Shown here: positions 1-5,001 of the stretch, piece by piece
Numbering within the stretch: position 1 is the stretch's first letter
Layout: each line of letters opens with the position of its first letter
Source: a virus
Length of the DNA stretch: 38,226 nucleotides
IMG/VR virus record: IMGVR_UViG_3300021090_000066
Coordinates: 1 to 38,226 of that record
Direction: 5' to 3' (one strand)
The notes under the pieces: generated by a model
What the model was told of the DNA's origin: nothing
The model's input: only the letters and a program-made list of their open reading frames with translations
The model's database searches: none
Made by a program: the position numbers and the translations under genes

Positions 1-75
1 CCACCCCGACCACGACCGCGACCACGACCGCGACCACGACCCCGACAACGACCCGATGTAGTTTGCGGTTATCAT
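1..75 (-). CDS. Small SWSR-repeat protein, 3' part beyond window
   Basis: An ATG at 75 is preceded by a GAGG Shine-Dalgarno about 12 bases upstream and opens a frame that is still open at the left edge. It reads MITANYIGSLSG followed by a tetrapeptide repeat, Ser-Trp-Ser-Arg. The DNA has a 12-base period. Short low-complexity repeat proteins occur in many phages, but I do not recognise a family here. The gene lies directly downstream of the hammerhead ribozyme, whose cleavage would leave a leader of about 30 bases before this start. The downstream extent is unknown because the window ends. Confidence 0.5.
   Translation of the reverse strand, partial: MITANYIGSLSGSWSRSWSRSWSGW
7..51. repeat. 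12-bp tandem repeat
   Basis: About three to four near-identical units of CGACCACGACCG, the last copies diverged. In the minus-strand gene that starts at 75 each unit encodes Ser-Trp-Ser-Arg or Ser-Trp-Ser-Gly. Confidence 0.75.
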
Positions 76-98
76 TTAGCTGGTCACCTCAGAGGATT

Positions 99-158
99 AT
101 TATCTCGACTCCCTCGCGGGAGTTTCGCCGGAGTCTCACCGGCTCATCAGGAAATTAT
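99..158 (-). ncRNA. Type I hammerhead ribozyme
   Basis: Read 5' to 3' on the minus strand, the catalytic core CUGAUGA is at 150..144. Stem II is GCCGG (143..139) with CCGGC (131..127), closing the 7-base loop UGAGACU. GAAA follows at 126..123. Stem III pairs ACUCCC (123..118) with GGGAGU (113..108) around a GCGA tetraloop. The cleavage triplet GUC is at 109..107, so the predicted cut is between 107 and 106. Stem I is formed by 158..151 and 106..99: five pairs including one G-U, an A-A mismatch, then two more pairs. Position 2.1 is C paired with G at 1.1, and 10.1-11.1 is G-C, as in the consensus. Both ends leave through stem I, which defines type I. The TAA stop of the upstream gene (157..155) lies inside stem I. 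Confidence 0.87.
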
Positions 159-448
159 TTTTGTTCGGTTGGCAATTCGTGTTTCCACGGATAGAAATCG
201 ACAACCGTGTCGAGGTTCAAATACACATCCCCAACTGGCTCAATTTCGCTCAGTTCTCCGTTTTTGATAGCCTGCATAAACCGGCCGCTTTCCGCTATCC
301 AGGATGCGCCCTCAATTTTCAAAATATTCTCGTGTAAAATTCCCACGACCTTCCCGACCACGTGGTAGGTTACCGCGCGGAAAAAATACTTTTTCCCAAT
401 CAACGAATCCAATCCATTGACGTCCTTTTTCGAAACTTTTTTTCCCAT
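155..448 (-). CDS. Conserved small phage protein (IGKK / AVTYHVVG type)
   Basis: This 97-residue protein has the pattern I associate with a widespread small phage protein of unknown function: an N-terminal IGKKYFFRAVTYHVVGKV, a central ASWIAESGRFMQAI, an acidic EIEPVGDVY stretch, and a C-terminal WKHELPTEQK. It is probably a small beta-rich fold. The ATG at 448 has a GGAGG site six bases upstream. It belongs to the run of tiny leftward genes after the winged-helix protein. Its stop codon is embedded in stem I of the hammerhead ribozyme, so a terminating ribosome could block ribozyme folding. No catalytic motif is visible and I assign no function. Confidence 0.75.
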   Translation of the reverse strand: MGKKVSKKDVNGLDSLIGKKYFFRAVTYHVVGKVVGILHENILKIEGASWIAESGRFMQAIKNGELSEIEPVGDVYLNLDTVVDFYPWKHELPTEQK

Positions 449-483
449 TTTATCCTCCGTTTTTTAGGCCATTAGGCCAGTTT

Positions 484-503
484 GTGGATCGTTTTTGATC
501 CAC
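484..503. repeat. Perfect 7-bp inverted repeat
   Basis: GTGGATC (484..490) and GATCCAC (497..503) flank GTTTTT. A second small hairpin built on GGCCATTAGGCC lies at about 468..479, just upstream of the gene that starts at 448. There is no U-run for leftward transcription, so these look like leader structure rather than a terminator. Confidence 0.5.
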
Positions 504-511
504 GTCATACG

Positions 512-646
512 TCAGTTCTCCCGCGGCCCATGCCGGCGCGGACCGCTCGTGTAGCCGAAGCCGTGGGATCCGTAGCGCATTAGGATGCGCTAGATTTCTC
601 CCCCGCTCCTCTCAACCGACACCACAGTTCCCCTGGCATAAGCCAT
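512..646 (-). pseudogene. Small conserved phage gene with in-frame amber stop
   Basis: An ATG at 646 with a CGGAG site starts MAYARGTVVSVERSGGEI, then a TAG (592..590), then RILMRYGSHGFGYTSGPR and a short tail to TGA at 512. The two halves together match the start of a common phage protein family as I recall it, which begins like M-x-Y-A-x-G-T-x-V and continues EIExxLxRYGAxxFxY. In that family the residue at the TAG is usually Glu, so GAG to TAG is the simplest change. The family normally continues for about 25 residues with a hydrophobic GR-x-V-R-F-x-LPLP end, which is missing here. Intact long genes elsewhere rule out general recoding of TAG. It is either a decaying gene or a sequence error. 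Confidence 0.6.
573..592. repeat. 8-bp hairpin abutting the amber codon
   Basis: TAGCGCAT (573..580) and ATGCGCTA (585..592) form a perfect stem with loop TAGG. In the leftward transcript the stem begins with the UAG codon of the interrupted gene. Confidence 0.65.
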
Positions 647-772
647 GTCTTGATCTCCGTTTTTTGTATTTCGAGCTAAGGTTTCGCGCCCTTGTTCTGC
701 ACTTTATCGAACAGTATTTAAGAAAGCGCATTTGGTGCGCGCGCATTCATTTCCGCAAACCGGGCATATCAT
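612..772 (-). pseudogene. Zinc-ribbon mini-protein split by a frameshift
   Basis: The ATG at 772 is preceded by an AGGGGG Shine-Dalgarno and reads MICPVCGNECARTKCAFL before a TAA at 704. In the frame one base earlier the DNA continues FLKYCSIKCRTRARNLSSKY to a TGA at 612. Joined, they give CPVCG..., then YCSIKCRTRA, the typical layout of small phage zinc ribbons with two pairs of Cys. The overlap lies around 715..722. No canonical X-XXY-YYZ slippery heptamer is present in the right phase, so a one-base indel or a sequence error is more likely than programmed frameshifting. It overlaps the end of the preceding zinc-motif gene. Confidence 0.5.
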
Positions 773-959
773 TCTGCGTCCCCCTCAGCTCAAGGATGCT
801 TCCCCTCATGATCAGCTTAAGCGCCGTGGTTCTCTTGCGCTGCCCGAGGGATTCCCTGCAGGACAGACATATCCGCCCGCGCCTGGTTTTCCAAAAGGAT
901 GTATGACAAAGGAGGCAGACGGCGTTCTCGACCGGAGGGGCTTTTTTCAAAGAGCGCAT
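747..959 (-). CDS. Small zinc-finger-like protein
   Basis: This 70-residue protein starts at ATG 959, chosen because AAAGGAG lies seven bases upstream; longer upstream starts have no such site. It contains CLLCHTSFWKTRRGRICLSC, two CxxC pairs 14 residues apart, which should bind one zinc ion in a ribbon. The tail is basic and otherwise featureless. Its 3' end overlaps the start of another zinc-ribbon reading frame at 772. Function unknown; nucleic-acid binding is a reasonable guess from the basic residues. Confidence 0.6.
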   Translation of the reverse strand: MRSLKKAPPVENAVCLLCHTSFWKTRRGRICLSCRESLGQRKRTTALKLIMRGSILELRGTQNDMPGLRK

Positions 960-990
960 TAGAAACTCCTTTGAAGAGATAGCGTGGGCC

Positions 991-1011
991 GACCGGTGGC
1001 TCGGGCCGGTC
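991..1011. repeat. GC-rich hairpin in short intergenic gap
   Basis: GACCGG (991..996) and CCGGTC (1006..1011) flank a 9-base loop. It is the only structure in the 117-base gap between the winged-helix gene and the next small gene; no U-run follows. Confidence 0.4.
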
Positions 1012-1076
1012 TGGCCGGCGGGGGTGAACCGGCTCTGCACCCACATGGTTGGGTTAGCGCAGACGCCCACGCTTTA

Positions 1077-1424
1077 TCACTTTATTTCAAAGTGCATCTG
1101 CCCCCCAAACATTTCATCTAGCGCCCTATCAACGACTTTTAATGATCTCGAAATAGCATCGCGGCGTTTGTACATTTGCTCCCTGAAAGGCCTAGCCTCT
1201 TCAAGGGTTGCGGGAATAAAGTATCCGTGGCTTCCTGAATTCACCGCGGAAGCAATCGGAAGGCCTGAAAGCCTAGCTTGGCGAATTACCAGCTGCAGCT
1301 TGCGGGTGTCCACGCCAAACTTATCGGCCAGGGAAGACATTGGGATTATGTTCTCGCGGCCGCGATGGCTATCCTTCAGGACGTTCCAGACAAGCCTTTC
1401 AAGCAGACGCAGATTTTTCATCAT
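1077..1424 (-). CDS. Winged-helix DNA-binding protein
   Basis: A 115-residue protein with an N-terminal helix-turn-helix: residues about 28-60 read SSLADKFGVDTRKLQLVI then a recognition-type stretch ending in GLPIAS. A wing follows with GSHGYFIPAT, and then a C-terminal helix rich in Arg and Glu. The pattern of helix-turn-helix, then a tip ending in Y-F-I-P-A, then EEA resembles small phage regulators in replication or regulatory regions. The first ATG (1424) overlaps the recombinase stop codon and has GGAGG upstream, so translation is coupled to the recombinase. It could regulate excision or the early operon; the target is unknown. Confidence 0.65.
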   Translation of the reverse strand: MMKNLRLLERLVWNVLKDSHRGRENIIPMSSLADKFGVDTRKLQLVIRQARLSGLPIASAVNSGSHGYFIPATLEEARPFREQMYKRRDAISRSLKVVDRALDEMFGGQMHFEIK

Positions 1425-2353
1425 GCCGCCTCCTCAAAATCATCGCGCCGGAATAGTTCTTCCTGATCCATCACGCTTCTAATATCCTCAAGCGCCTTAT
1501 AGGCTTTCTTAAAAGAGGGCAGGTCGAGGTGGGTGTATATCTGCGTGGTGTGAATATTCTTGTGGCCCAACAAGCTTTGGATATCTGCAATGCCGGCGCC
1601 ATTCCAAAGCATGTGTGTGGCGCAACTGTGCCTTAAGCTCTGCGCGCTGCAGTCTGCCCGACCAATCAGGTCAAGATATCGATCTACGACCCGCTCAATG
1701 CTCCGCGTGCTAATCTTCCCGCCGCGAAGATTGCGAAATACAAATCCGTCTGTCGGGCACCTGCGGAGATATCTGATTATTGCCCTGGCCGCGCAACTGC
1801 CCACGGGAACCATTCGCTCGTGGCTCCCTTTGCCCGTGATTTTTATCATCCAACCCCTTTGATTTCTTGCGATGTCCCGACGCGTGATGGCCGCCAGTTC
1901 GGCGATGCGGATTCCGGCCGAATAAATGGTTTCCAATATTGCGGCGTCGCGCTTGCCGGCGAGCGTTCGCTTAAGAGGCGCTTCCATAAGCAGGCGCGCC
2001 TCCTCCGGGGATAAATATTTTGGCAAGCGATAGCCGCCCCGCGGGCCCGTCATGCCCGTCAACGGACTGACCGTTAACCCACCCATGCGAACCATCCACG
2101 CATAGAACGCCTTGAGCGCCGCCACCTTGCGCCAGATCGTCGCCGGCATGAACCCTTGGTTGTGAAGGCTGGCCATGTAAGATCGAGCATCCGGGCGCCT
2201 CACCTTCATCGGAAATTTTAGGCCCGTATATCGAGCAAACTGAGTAACGTCGGTCGCGTATGCCGTGATCGTCAACGCGGAGCCCATACGAATCGCTTTG
2301 TAATATTTTAAAAAAGCTCTTATCCATTTTCCGCTTCCACGTCGCCCGCACAT
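1421..2353 (-). CDS. int: Tyrosine recombinase / integrase (XerC/D-like)
   Basis: A 310-residue recombinase with an N-terminal core-binding (SAM-like) domain, about residues 8-100, and a catalytic domain, 110-295. Catalytic residues visible are Arg149 (SAGIR), Lys175 (GKG), Arg241 (SLRHS), His264 (LLGHKN) and Tyr273 (QIYTH). The first His of the H-x-x-R box is replaced by Gln238. Length and layout fit Xer-type enzymes that cut and rejoin DNA through a 3'-phosphotyrosine. The ATG at 2353 has AAGGGGG upstream. An inverted repeat directly before the gene may be the recombination site or an operator. Probable role: phage integration or genome resolution. Confidence 0.92.
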   Translation of the reverse strand: MCGRRGSGKWIRAFLKYYKAIRMGSALTITAYATDVTQFARYTGLKFPMKVRRPDARSYMASLHNQGFMPATIWRKVAALKAFYAWMVRMGGLTVSPLTGMTGPRGGYRLPKYLSPEEARLLMEAPLKRTLAGKRDAAILETIYSAGIRIAELAAITRRDIARNQRGWMIKITGKGSHERMVPVGSCAARAIIRYLRRCPTDGFVFRNLRGGKISTRSIERVVDRYLDLIGRADCSAQSLRHSCATHMLWNGAGIADIQSLLGHKNIHTTQIYTHLDLPSFKKAYKALEDIRSVMDQEELFRRDDFEEAA

Positions 2354-2366
2354 CGAAAATTCCCCC

Positions 2367-2402
2367 TTGCCGATTTTGTGAAAAAATAATAATTATCGGC
2401 AA
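2367..2402. promoter_or_regulatory. Inverted repeat upstream of recombinase (attP or operator candidate)
   Basis: Perfect 8-base arms TTGCCGAT (2367..2374) and ATCGGCAA (2395..2402) flank a 20-base AT-rich spacer. The left arm is adjacent to the recombinase Shine-Dalgarno. Tyrosine recombinases bind inverted arms around a core, but their spacer is usually 6-8 bases, so an operator or RNA hairpin are alternatives. Confidence 0.4.
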
Positions 2403-2464
2403 TTGGCGCGCTGGCATAAGTTCAAACACCTAGATATTTCTCCCTTGGTCTGTTGTTTGCAATT

Positions 2465-3400
2465 TCATTGTTTTTCGGCTCCCTTTTGGCGTGTTTCCAA
2501 TTGAATCTTTTCCAGATTACACTCGGGTGTATAGGCGTGCGGACAATTAAAAAACACCGTACAAACAAGACTAGAGGTCCCGGTCGAAATTGTTTTTCGG
2601 CAGACTTCCATTACTGGCGCAGGCGCTTTTTTTTCGCCCGGCTCCGGCAACTCATCGGTCCATTTTTCGCGTTTGATCCACCGGGCTAGCGAGGGAAAGG
2701 CTGCGCAAAATTTTTTGGTCTTGGCGCACTTGAACTTATAGGCCTTCTGACTTTCAAGGGCTGATAACATTTTGGCCAGCTGGCCGTTCTGCGGCGCAAT
2801 CTTTTTAAACTCAGCAAAGCCCTCTTTTTTATCGCAATGGTTTGGGTAGGCTTTCCAGATCGATTCAAAACCAAGAGAGTATCCCGAATCACTCCCTGCA
2901 CCCGCCCTGGTGTTTTTGTTTTTATCTAAACCAACACCTAAACCTAAACCAACACCTAAACCTAACCCAACATCGGACGGCGAATCAGCGGAGTCTCTCC
3001 GGAGATCCTCCGGAGTCTCTCCGGAGCTATCAAAATTCCACTCTGATTGTTTAAAAACGCACTCCGGCGGCTTAGGATTCCTTGTGGTTTTAGATGGATG
3101 ACTTATGGCCTGATGCTTTTTGAATTTGGGCAGGAAATAATATTTTTCGCCGTTCTCGGTGAAGGCGATTATTCTCTGGAGTTTTTCGAGGGACCGAAGC
3201 CACTTGCAAAACGTCTGCGGGCTGATTTTGTCATACGATAAAATATGGTTTTTCAGCCAGGCGTCATTGCCGCGGATTACAGAGTAATCATCAGACCAGA
3301 GCCACATGCCGATATATAGAAGCCGCTCATCGCGGGTCAGATTGACCGCGAGCTTTTCATCGTTGAAGAATTCCGGCTTTATCATCCTGGTTCTCGGCAT
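2465..3400 (-). CDS. Replication initiator (lambda O-like / DnaD-like)
   Basis: This 311-residue protein begins MPRTRMIKPEFFNDEKLA, typical of phage initiators with an N-terminal winged helix (about residues 1-100, including RLLYIGMWLWSDD and KHQAI). A low-complexity Gly/Leu/Val linker at about 143-158 follows. The C-terminal part (about 175-250) has FESIWKAYPNHCDKKEGFAEF and PSLARWIKREKWTDE, as in lambda O-like C-terminal domains that recruit the helicase machinery. It starts immediately after the SSB stop (TAGATG). Direct repeats inside the gene make it a likely origin location, as in lambda. The last 60 residues are Cys-containing and not recognised. Confidence 0.78.
   Translation of the reverse strand: MPRTRMIKPEFFNDEKLAVNLTRDERLLYIGMWLWSDDYSVIRGNDAWLKNHILSYDKISPQTFCKWLRSLEKLQRIIAFTENGEKYYFLPKFKKHQAISHPSKTTRNPKPPECVFKQSEWNFDSSGETPEDLRRDSADSPSDVGLGLGVGLGLGVGLDKNKNTRAGAGSDSGYSLGFESIWKAYPNHCDKKEGFAEFKKIAPQNGQLAKMLSALESQKAYKFKCAKTKKFCAAFPSLARWIKREKWTDELPEPGEKKAPAPVMEVCRKTISTGTSSLVCTVFFNCPHAYTPECNLEKIQLETRQKGAEKQ
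2926..2973. repeat. 18-bp tandem repeat (iteron-like) within initiator gene
   Basis: Two perfect copies of CTAAACCAACACCTAAAC (2926..2943 and 2944..2961) are followed by a partial third copy to 2973. In the initiator gene they encode the Gly-Leu-Gly-Val linker. Confidence 0.85.
2989..3026. repeat. 22-bp direct repeat with three CTCCGGAG palindromes at 11-bp spacing
   Basis: CGGAGTCTCTCCGGAG occurs at 2989..3004 and 3011..3026. The 8-base palindrome CTCCGGAG occurs at 2997, 3008 and 3019, exactly 11 bases apart. Because 11 and 22 are not multiples of three, the repeat cannot be explained by repeated amino acids and looks like a set of protein-binding sites on one face of the helix. Confidence 0.8.
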
Positions 3401-3760
3401 CTATTTCCCCCGCGCAGAATTTGGCGGAATGGTTTCGGCTAGGGGATATACCGAAAAGGCCGTGACTTCGATTTTGGATCTGGGCCTTCCGTGAATAATC
3501 CACCGATTGTCTTTTAGCTTGCCATGGACAAAAACATTGGATCCCACCTTGAGATTTGCAATGCAAATATCGGCAACCGGTCCGTAGGTTACGACCGGAA
3601 TAACGTCAACCTCCTCGATCTTTTCTCCGGCCGCGCCCTTCCTCTGCGATCTAATGAGCAACTCGAATTTACAGAATGAAAGGCCGCTGGCCAGGGATTT
3701 AATTTCTGGCGGGGTCGCAATGCTTCCGGCCAGGATGACGCTATTAACGACGCTAGACAC
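3401..3760 (-). CDS. ssb: Single-stranded DNA-binding protein
   Basis: A 119-residue OB-fold protein: SSVVNSVILAGSIATPPEIKS at the start, CKFELLIRSQRKG, VDVIPVVTYGPVADICIANLKVG, then VFVHGKLKDNRWI. These are the strand pattern and the central YG and GS-x-V-x-V-x-G-x-L features of bacterial and phage SSB. The GTG at 3760 is preferred because AAGGGA lies eight bases upstream; it overlaps the end of the preceding Cys-rich gene by eight bases. The acidic C-terminal tip (D-D-x-P-F) of host SSBs is absent, so it may not recruit the host SSB interactome. It is directly upstream of the replication initiator. Confidence 0.88.
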   Translation of the reverse strand: MSSVVNSVILAGSIATPPEIKSLASGLSFCKFELLIRSQRKGAAGEKIEEVDVIPVVTYGPVADICIANLKVGSNVFVHGKLKDNRWIIHGRPRSKIEVTAFSVYPLAETIPPNSARGK

Positions 3761-3992
3761 CGGCCGGTTTCCCTTGGTCCGCGGCCGGCACGGCAAGCGA
3801 TTTTGATGTTCGATTCATGCAGTTCAGTTCCCCGCAAAAAGCCGGCAACCATCCCTCGGGATGGGAACACACGGCATCCAGGCCAATGATATTGCCAATG
3901 CAGGATTCGCAACCCGGGCAACCCATGGCCTCCTGAATTTTTGCCATCCTGGCGTCATATTTCTTTGATTGAGCATAAATCGTCGGTTTCAT
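3753..3992 (-). CDS. Small Cys-rich protein
   Basis: A 79-residue protein with CPGCESC at residues 25-31, then Cys42, Cys53 and Cys58 (the last within CGELNC). Six or more cysteines and a nearby His suggest one or two zinc sites. AAGGGGG lies upstream of the ATG at 3992. It sits between a small unknown gene and ssb in the early operon. I do not recognise the family. Confidence 0.6.
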   Translation of the reverse strand: MKPTIYAQSKKYDARMAKIQEAMGCPGCESCIGNIIGLDAVCSHPEGWLPAFCGELNCMNRTSKSLAVPAADQGKPAGV

Positions 3993-4185
3993 GATTCGCG
4001 CCCCCTTTGTTTGCCCGGGACGACCTACTTAGGCGAGCGTCCCGGGCAGGTAGGTTTTCGGCTCCGTTCCGGTCTACCCCTTCATAGGCATCTCTCCCTT
4101 CTGAATCAACCTCGAACACCACATGCCGGCGGTCGCCGATTCTGAACGAACCGACCGGGCGCGACGCCGAGGGATAGAGATTCAT
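3955..4185 (-). CDS. Small unknown protein, possibly frameshifted
   Basis: The ATG at 4185 overlaps the stop of the preceding gene (TGATG), so translation is probably coupled. Residues 1-35 (including GSFRIGDRRHVVFEVDSEGRD) look like a normal small beta-rich protein. The second half is Ser/Arg/Asn-rich and overlaps the next gene by 38 bases. In another frame the same DNA reads TGTEPKTYLPGTLA and ends at a TAA at 4029, just before the next Shine-Dalgarno. This looks more natural and would fit a one-base lesion near 4080. Function unknown. Confidence 0.45.
   Translation of the reverse strand: MNLYPSASRPVGSFRIGDRRHVVFEVDSEGRDAYEGVDRNGAENLPARDARLSRSSRANKGGANHETDDLCSIKEI
4012..4048. repeat. 11-bp perfect inverted repeat
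   Basis: TGCCCGGGACG (4012..4022) and CGTCCCGGGCA (4038..4048) with a 15-base loop. There is no U-run on the leftward transcript. It lies just upstream of the Shine-Dalgarno of the Cys-rich gene and may be an RNA hairpin or protein site. Confidence 0.6.
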
Positions 4186-4439
4186 CAGACGGCCTGCCTC
4201 GCTTCATCCCGACAGTCCTGGGGCTTGGGTTGCCTCTTGAAAAGACCCGGCTTACGCGAGCGCAAAACGGCCTCTAACTTTCTGACGGCGCTGGGCAAGT
4301 AGAAGTGCGTCAAATGACTTTTGATCGAGCGCCTTTTTTTATACCTGACGCCTGCCTCTCGGCTCCAGTAATGGAAGGACAAGCCCTTCAGCTGCGGCAG
4401 CTGATCCTCGATCTCTTTTCTCTTTAGCAATTTGGTCAT
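4185..4439 (-). CDS. Small basic protein, first gene of left early operon
   Basis: An 84-residue basic protein. The N-terminal half (KRKEIEDQLPQLKGLSFHYW) and THFYLPSAVRKLEAVL could form a small DNA-binding helix-turn-helix, but the match is too weak to name a family. The ATG at 4439 has AAGGAGAG eight bases upstream. It lies immediately downstream of a strong intrinsic terminator, so its expression needs readthrough or antitermination. The next gene overlaps its stop. Confidence 0.55.
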   Translation of the reverse strand: MTKLLKRKEIEDQLPQLKGLSFHYWSREAGVRYKKRRSIKSHLTHFYLPSAVRKLEAVLRSRKPGLFKRQPKPQDCRDEARQAV

Positions 4440-4465
4440 AGCGGGTTCTCTCCTTGTCGCGAAAT

Positions 4466-4501
4466 AAAAAAAGCCGCGGCGCCCTGGTTGGGCAACGCGG
4501 C
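4466..4501 (-). terminator. Intrinsic terminator in leader of left early operon
   Basis: In the leftward direction GCCGCG (4501..4496), then GCCC, loop, GGGC, and CGCGGC (4478..4473), followed by seven U at 4472..4466. It sits only 27 bases before the first gene's start codon, as an attenuator would. Confidence 0.8.
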
Positions 4502-4540
4502 CTTGGTTTGGACTGAAGAAGTATTGGCTACTTGGTATAT

Positions 4541-4546
4541 ATTATA
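4541..4546 (-). promoter_or_regulatory. TATAAT -10-like element
   Basis: A perfect TATAAT for leftward transcription lies between the two terminators. No good -35 is found; the correct spacing falls in the T-run of the upstream terminator. It could give a transcript of about 70 bases ending at the terminator at 4466. Confidence 0.3.
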
Positions 4547-4562
4547 CGACCCTGAACGGTCC

Positions 4563-4584
4563 AAAAAAAACGGGGATAACCCCG
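4563..4584 (-). terminator. Intrinsic terminator downstream of RHH gene
   Basis: Leftward: CGGGG, loop TTAT, CCCCG, then eight T (4570..4563). The stem is short but GC-only with a stable tetraloop and a full U-run. Confidence 0.7.
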
Positions 4585-4672
4585 CTGAGCGATCTGCGAA
4601 AAATGGCCTTTTGGCAGTTGGCAGGATGGATTGCACGCGCCGGAACCCCCCGTTTAAACGTGCGTACATTTA

Positions 4673-4701
4673 AGTATGTAAATAGTTCCCCCAAATGTCA
4701 A
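4673..4701 (-). promoter_or_regulatory. Leftward promoter with overlapping inverted repeat
   Basis: TTGACA (4701..4696), a 17-base spacer, then CATACT (4678..4673). The -35 overlaps the stop codon of the RHH gene. The inverted repeat TACAT/ATGTA (4665..4680) covers the -10 and is a candidate operator. Transcripts would meet two terminators before the first gene at 4439. Confidence 0.5.
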
Positions 4702-4910
4702 GAAAATTTACCGCCAATGTTTATTTTAAGCCTTTTGGCTTCTCGCGCGGCGCCGGCAACCGCCCAGTCGCGGATGAGTTCGCCAATGGGTTTGCCGGTC
4801 CTGCTCGCGATGTCTTCGATGAGAATTTTATCTATGTCCCTCACGGAAATTAACCTAGGTGCCCAGTCGTGGGTTCCGGGTATTATGGGCTTGGGTTTTG
4901 ATCCTGACAT
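4698..4910 (-). CDS. Small ribbon-helix-helix-like regulator
   Basis: A 70-residue protein. A beta-strand-like segment APRLISVRDID is followed by two helices, IDKILIEDIASRTGKPIGE and LIRDWAVAGAAREAKRL, the spacing of Arc/CopG-type ribbon-helix-helix dimers. The ATG at 4910 has an AGGAG site, and both lie in a hairpin that also contains the last codons of an upstream 26-residue membrane peptide. It follows the divergent promoter region, the usual place for a phage repressor or Cro-like protein. Its operator could be the GTTGAC palindrome at 5048 or the repeat at 4665; this is inference. Confidence 0.55.
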   Translation of the reverse strand: MSGSKPKPIIPGTHDWAPRLISVRDIDKILIEDIASRTGKPIGELIRDWAVAGAAREAKRLKINIGGKFS

Positions 4911-4929
4911 GAGTCAGCTCCTATGTCAG
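4904..4929 (-). promoter_or_regulatory. Hairpin sequestering SD and start codon of RHH gene
   Basis: In the mRNA CUGACAU (4929..4923) pairs with AUGUCAG (4910..4904), and GAG with CUC extends the stem around a CUGA loop. The AGGAG Shine-Dalgarno and the AUG are both in the structure. The 5' arm is the last two codons and stop of the upstream micropeptide gene, so a translating ribosome would open the stem. Confidence 0.6.
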
Positions 4930-5001
4930 CGACGCGCCATAAATGAGCGCGAAGAAAATTATCGTCCAGAAGGCAATCTTGGCCGCGCGCCAGAAGTTCA
5001 T
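4921..5001 (-). CDS. 26-residue membrane micropeptide
   Basis: The ATG at 5001 follows a perfect GGAGG with eight bases of spacing and encodes MNFWRAAKIAFWT followed by IIFFALIYGASLT, then TAG at 4921. Residues about 8-24 form one hydrophobic membrane-spanning segment with a positively charged N-terminus. It is the first gene of the leftward transcript from the promoter at 5060. Its stop codon overlaps the start-site hairpin of the RHH gene, suggesting it also works as a coupling leader. Function of the peptide itself is unknown. Confidence 0.6.
   Translation of the reverse strand: MNFWRAAKIAFWTIIFFALIYGASLT

Noticed and set aside
512-646. General recoding of TAG (alternative genetic code)
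   Set aside because: ssb ends in TAG, all long structural genes are free of in-frame TAG, and no suppressor tRNA is visible in the window.
664-1482. Plus-strand frames over the small-gene and winged-helix region
   Set aside because: They oppose minus-strand genes that have good ribosome sites and recognisable motifs.
1971-2429. GTG-start frame with a ribosome site overlapping the recombinase
   Set aside because: Most of it lies antiphase within the recombinase, whose frame carries all catalytic motifs; the alternative product has no recognisable features beyond the first residues.
4436-4669. 77-residue frame covering the early control region
   Set aside because: It spans two intrinsic terminators and a promoter-like element; the sequence is low in coding character.
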